64,000 nt of DNA from UBA2030 sp049969475. Lineage in GTDB: Bacteria; Bacteroidota; Bacteroidia; Bacteroidales; TTA-H9. The notes below the pieces were generated by a model, which was not told the DNA's origin, searched no databases, and saw nothing but the letters and a program-made list of their open reading frames with translations. The stretch is from positions 1 through 64,000 of the forward strand of contig JBMFOU010000003.1 of assembly GCA_049969475.1 (NCBI GenBank), in the 5' to 3' direction. Below are positions 60,561 to 64,000 of this stretch, in pieces. How positions within the stretch are numbered: the first letter of the stretch is position 1; each line of letters opens with the position of its first letter. A program made the position numbers and the translations under genes.

Positions 60561-61622
60561 ATGGCTATGGAAAAGAAAATTTTAATAACCGGAGGCGCAG
60601 GTTTTATAGGCTCACACGTGGTCAGGCTTTTTGTTAGTAAATATCCTGACTACCATATTTTTAATCTCGATAAACTTACCTATGCGGGTAATCTTGAAAA
60701 CCTGCGGGATATTGAGGATAAACCCAATTACACCTTTATTAAAGCCGACATTCAGGATGGAGACCTGATGCTCAAGCTTTTCACACTGCATCAGTTCGAT
60801 GCGGTGATACACCTGGCCGCAGAATCGCATGTAGATCGTTCCATTGCCAATCCCCTTGAGTTTGTATTAACCAATGTAGTTGGCACAGTCAATTTGCTCA
60901 ATGCAGCCCGTTTTATCTGGAAAGACTCATTCGAAGGAAAGCGCTTTTACCATGTCTCCACTGATGAGGTGTATGGTTCGCTAGGGCCTACCGGGTATTT
61001 TACGGAAGAAACTCCCTACGATCCTCATAGCCCTTATTCGGCCAGCAAGGCCAGTAGCGACCATTTTGTAAGGGCCTATCACGATACCTATGGGTTGCCT
61101 ACGGTAATTTCAAACTGCTCAAACAACTATGGCGCCTATCAATTCCCTGAGAAACTCATACCCTTGTTTATCAATAATATACGCTATAGCAAACCCTTGC
61201 CGGTGTATGGGAAAGGCGAAAATGTACGCGACTGGCTCTGGGTAGAAGACCATGCCCGTGCCATCGATGTTATTTTTCACAAAGCGGCCGATGGTACCAC
61301 CTACAACATTGGTGGACACAATGAATGGAAAAACATAGACTTGATCCGCCTTTTATGTAAGATAATGGACCACAAGCTAGGCAGGCCAGAGGGTACCAGC
61401 GAGAAGCTCATTACCTTCGTAAAGGATCGTGCAGGCCACGACCTTCGCTACGCCATCGATTCTACCAAACTTCAAAGAGAACTGGGCTGGAAACCTTCCG
61501 TGACCTTTGAAGAAGGGCTGGAAAAAACTGTCGATTGGTACCTGGCTAATCAGGAATGGCTTGACCATGTGACCTCAGGCGATTACCAGAAGTACTACGA
61601 AGCCCAATATGTAAAGCGATAA
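60561..61622 (+). CDS. rfbB: dTDP-glucose 4,6-dehydratase
   Basis: 353 residues. NAD-binding GGAGFIGSHVVRLFV (about 10-24) with DKLTYAGNLENL, catalytic STDEVYGSLG (the DE pair) and YSASKASSDH (Y and K). It converts dTDP-glucose to dTDP-4-keto-6-deoxyglucose, the precursor of rhamnose and other deoxy sugars. rfbA, rfbC and rfbD are not adjacent. Start choice: MAMEKKILITGG, with MEKK two codons later also possible. Ends at a strong bidirectional terminator. Confidence 0.94.
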   Translation: MAMEKKILITGGAGFIGSHVVRLFVSKYPDYHIFNLDKLTYAGNLENLRDIEDKPNYTFIKADIQDGDLMLKLFTLHQFDAVIHLAAESHVDRSIANPLEFVLTNVVGTVNLLNAARFIWKDSFEGKRFYHVSTDEVYGSLGPTGYFTEETPYDPHSPYSASKASSDHFVRAYHDTYGLPTVISNCSNNYGAYQFPEKLIPLFINNIRYSKPLPVYGKGENVRDWLWVEDHARAIDVIFHKAADGTTYNIGGHNEWKNIDLIRLLCKIMDHKLGRPEGTSEKLITFVKDRAGHDLRYAIDSTKLQRELGWKPSVTFEEGLEKTVDWYLANQEWLDHVTSGDYQKYYEAQYVKR

Positions 61623-61644
61623 TAATATTCTGTGGATTTTTAAT

Positions 61645-61678
61645 AAAAGCAGGTGTTAAACTTAGGCACCTGCTTTTT
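61645..61678. terminator. Bidirectional intrinsic terminator between rfbB and parE
   Basis: AAAAGCAGGTG (61645-61655) pairs with CACCTGCTTTT (61667-61677), an 11-bp perfect stem with an 11-nt loop; A-run upstream and T-run downstream serve both strands. Confidence 0.85.
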
Positions 61679-61709
61679 AGTTTTGATTTTCCCTAGAATG
61701 ACAAAATTT

Positions 61710-63566
61710 CTACTCGACAAAAATAGCATCTGCCTCGTAACGGAGATTATCAATGATAAAATTTTGTCGTTCGGGGGTGTTTTTGCCCATGTAATAGGCG
61801 AGTACCTCATTGATCGACTGGTCTTTGCGCAGGATTACGGGGTCGAGGCGCATTTGCGCGCCAATAAAGTGCCGGAATTCGTCAGGTGAAATTTCGCCTA
61901 GCCCCTTAAACCGGGTGATTTCAGGATTTTTTCCCAGGGCGGCTATGGCTTGTTCTTTTTCTTCTTCAGAATAACAGTAAATCGTTTTTTGTTTATTGCG
62001 CACCCTGAACAGAGGTGTTTGCAGTATATACAAATGTCCCGCCCTTACCAGATCGGGGAAAAACTGAAGGAAAAAAGTAAGCATGAGCAGGCGGATATGC
62101 ATACCGTCCACATCGGCATCGGTAGCCAGAACGATCTGGTTGTAGCGCAGGTTTTCAAGTCCCTCCTCAATATCGAGCGCAGCCTGCAGCAGGTTGAATT
62201 CTTCGTTTTCGTAAACTACTTTTTTCGAAAGCCCGTAACAGTTGAGAGGTTTGCCTTTAAGGCTAAAGACGGCCTGGGTATTTACATCACGGCTTTTAGT
62301 GATGGAGCCACTGGCCGAGTCGCCCTCGGTGATGAATAGGGTGGACTCGAGTTTGCGGGGGTCGTTGCTGTTATAATGAATTCGGCAGTCTCGTAGTTTT
62401 TTATTGTGAAGGCTCACTTTTTTGGCGCTTTCGCGGGCTGCTTTTTTTATTCCTGCCAGTTCTTTGCGTTCCTTTTCACTCTGCAGAATCTTGCGTTGCA
62501 TGGCCTCAGCAGTCTCGGGGTGCATGTGCAGGTAGTCGTCGAGCTGTTTTTTAATTACATCCAACACATATTTGCTGATACTCACCCCAGTGTCAGACAT
62601 GGTAGTAGATCCGAGGCGCGTCTTGGTCTGCGATTCGAAAACGGGCTCCTGTATCTTGATACTAATGGCAGCGATGAGGCCCGTGCGAATATCGGAGGTG
62701 TCGTAGTCTTTCTTGAAAAATTCGCGGATGGTTTTAACAAAAGCTTCGCGAAACGCCTGCTGATGCGTGCCTCCCTGGGTAGTATGCTGACCGTTGACAA
62801 ACGAGTAATATTCCTCTCCATAATGCGCAGTGCCATGGGTAAAGGCACATTCGAGGTCCTCGTCGCGGATATGGATGATAGGATACAGCGGTTCACCTTC
62901 CATGTTTACCTCCAACAAGTCCACCAACCCATTTTTAGAATGCATCTTCTGCCCGTTAAAGATCAGGGTGAGGCCCTGGTTGAGGTAAGCGTAGTTCCAG
63001 AGCTGCCTCTCGACGTATTCATTAAGAAAGTGATATTTCCCAAAAATTTCTTCATCGGGAATGAAGCTTACAATAGTCCCCGGCCTAAGCTCGCAAGGCA
63101 TGTTTTCTTCATGTACCAATACCCCTTTTCTGAATTCTGCAATATGTGTGCGACCTTCTCTAATGCTCTGAATTCTAAACCAGGAAGATAAAGCATTTAC
63201 TGCCTTGCTCCCAACCCCATTGAGCCCCACAGATTTTTTAAAAACCTTGCTGTCGTATTTTGCTCCGGTGTTGATTTTAGAAACACATTCCACCACTTTG
63301 CCCAGAGGAATGCCCCTACCATAGTCTCTCACAGTAACCTTTCGATCCTGTATGGTAACCTCTATGGTTTTACCATAGCCCATGATAAATTCATCGATGG
63401 AATTGTCGATTACTTCCTTGAGTAAAACATAGATACCATCGTCGTGCGAGGCCCCGTCGCCCAGTTTTCCAATATACATTCCAGGCCGCAAACGGATGTG
63501 TTCATTCCATTCGAGTGAACGTATCGTACTATCATCATAAACGACGGTTTCCTTTACCGGATCCAT
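61710..63566 (-). CDS. parE: DNA topoisomerase IV subunit B
   Basis: 618 residues, type IIA topoisomerase ATPase subunit. GHKL ATPase motifs include LKEVIDNSIDEF, RDYGRGIPLG and VGLNGVGSKAVNALS; the TOPRIM domain has TEGDSASGS and DADVDGMHIRLL, and it ends with RFKGLGEISPDEF. With ParC it unlinks daughter chromosomes. ParE is preferred over GyrB because of the length (618, where GyrB in this phylum is usually somewhat longer) and the sequence character; GyrB remains possible. parC would be expected upstream or elsewhere but is not in the window. Promoter element at 63582-63590. Confidence 0.88.
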   Translation of the reverse strand: MDPVKETVVYDDSTIRSLEWNEHIRLRPGMYIGKLGDGASHDDGIYVLLKEVIDNSIDEFIMGYGKTIEVTIQDRKVTVRDYGRGIPLGKVVECVSKINTGAKYDSKVFKKSVGLNGVGSKAVNALSSWFRIQSIREGRTHIAEFRKGVLVHEENMPCELRPGTIVSFIPDEEIFGKYHFLNEYVERQLWNYAYLNQGLTLIFNGQKMHSKNGLVDLLEVNMEGEPLYPIIHIRDEDLECAFTHGTAHYGEEYYSFVNGQHTTQGGTHQQAFREAFVKTIREFFKKDYDTSDIRTGLIAAISIKIQEPVFESQTKTRLGSTTMSDTGVSISKYVLDVIKKQLDDYLHMHPETAEAMQRKILQSEKERKELAGIKKAARESAKKVSLHNKKLRDCRIHYNSNDPRKLESTLFITEGDSASGSITKSRDVNTQAVFSLKGKPLNCYGLSKKVVYENEEFNLLQAALDIEEGLENLRYNQIVLATDADVDGMHIRLLMLTFFLQFFPDLVRAGHLYILQTPLFRVRNKQKTIYCYSEEEKEQAIAALGKNPEITRFKGLGEISPDEFRHFIGAQMRLDPVILRKDQSINEVLAYYMGKNTPERQNFIIDNLRYEADAIFVE

Positions 63567-63581
63567 AGGTACACTTTTGAT

Positions 63582-63590
63582 GCAAAATTA
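63582..63590 (-). promoter_or_regulatory. -7 promoter element for parE
   Basis: Minus strand reads TAATTTTGC, an exact match, 15 bp before the ATG. Confidence 0.5.
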
Positions 63591-63685
63591 CTGGGAATAG
63601 CCCAATGAGGGGCAGGCCTGGTTCAATTTTTCCAATATTTGCTGCCGTAGTAGTATTTTGCCAAATTTGCAACAAATCCATATCC

Positions 63686-64000
63686 ATGCGAAGTTTTACG
63701 TTGATAATCATTTTCTGGATGGCTCAGGCCTACCTCTGGGCACAAGGCAATTCGCGGTATGTGAACCCTTTTATTGGCACCGACCATATGGGACACACCT
63801 TTCCCGGACCCAGCCTGCCCTGGGGGTTTGTGCAACTGAGTCCTGATACTGACACGGTTCCTTATTCCACCGGGGATGGATATAATCCTAAAGTGTACGA
63901 ATATTGTGCGGGTTATCAGTATAAAGACCCCACCATTGTGGGTTTTAGTCATACCCACATGCATGGGACGGGGCATTCAGATCTGGGAGATTTTTTACTC
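63686..64000 (+). CDS. GH92-family alpha-mannosidase, N-terminal part (cut by window end)
   Basis: The first 105 codons of a longer gene, open to the window edge. The signal peptide ends YLWA|Q. The mature start reads RYVNPFIGTDHMGHTFPGPSLPW-type sequence (about 24-46), then FVQLSPDTD, CAGYQYKDPTIVGFSHTHMHGTGHSDLGDFLL-type motifs characteristic of GH92. These are calcium-dependent exo-alpha-mannosidases of Bacteroidota that trim N-glycans or fungal mannan. Whether a T9SS domain follows cannot be seen. The start ATG is preceded by a near-consensus -7 element (CAAATTTG at 63662-63669). Confidence 0.9.
   Translation, partial: MRSFTLIIIFWMAQAYLWAQGNSRYVNPFIGTDHMGHTFPGPSLPWGFVQLSPDTDTVPYSTGDGYNPKVYEYCAGYQYKDPTIVGFSHTHMHGTGHSDLGDFLL

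Overview
The window is chromosomal DNA of a member of the Bacteroidota, most likely class Bacteroidia. The evidence is internal. Five proteins end in type IX secretion (T9SS) type A sorting domains, and there is a gldE-gldD pair. Many intergenic regions carry the Bacteroidota -7 promoter element TAnnTTTG, and almost no gene has a Shine-Dalgarno sequence. A 29-residue AURKAIP1/COX24-type basic protein follows an HU gene. No rRNA, tRNA, insertion sequence, prophage or CRISPR array was found. The genus cannot be told from the sequence alone.

Layout. 1-6.5 kb: a truncated-looking DUF1295 membrane protein, a giant five-fold LTD/PKD repeat surface protein and a secreted GH18 glycosidase. 6.5-17.6 kb: housekeeping genes (ComF-like, agmatinase-like, MobB-like P-loop protein, mutY, HU, AURKAIP1-like, RNase G, trpS, aspS, ssb) leading into gldE-gldD. 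18-25 kb: secreted M14 carboxypeptidase, glyS, an RsuA/RluB pseudouridine synthase, secreted endonuclease I and queD. 25-35 kb: glutaminyl cyclase-like M28 lipoprotein, nitroreductase, small barrel protein, COG3014 and LpoB lipoproteins, meaB, a flippase-like membrane protein, Hsp20, NlpC/P60 and EamA. 34-40 kb: a minus-strand signalling operon of an intact TPR histidine kinase, a degenerate TPR histidine kinase, a LytTR response regulator and a PLD-family enzyme. 40-46 kb: yicC, gmk, gcvH, tonB, a candidate structured RNA, a lipoprotein and an Omp28-like T9SS protein. 46-55 kb: a minus-strand run of nhaA, two flavoproteins, a TPR protein, moaC, waaA and an outer-membrane protein. 55-61.6 kb: a Wbp-type cassette for a diacetamido uronic acid nucleotide sugar, then galE and rfbB. 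61.7-64 kb: parE and the start of a GH92 mannosidase gene.

How the parts fit. Much of the window concerns the cell envelope and secretion. Nine predicted signal peptides end in A|Q, so the mature proteins would start with glutamine, and the same window encodes a glutaminyl cyclase-like lipoprotein that could convert it to pyroglutamate. The Wbp cassette resembles the pathway that in Porphyromonas makes the sugar joining T9SS cargo to A-LPS, and five type A cargo genes lie in the same window.

The observations most worth following are: the kinase/pseudokinase pair; a roughly 140-nt hairpin-rich transcript candidate with an intrinsic terminator at 43081-43222; a sigma-54-like promoter with an upstream inverted repeat and a rare Shine-Dalgarno sequence in front of hsp20; and probable leaderless mRNAs. 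All functions are inferred from motifs read by eye; no database search was run.
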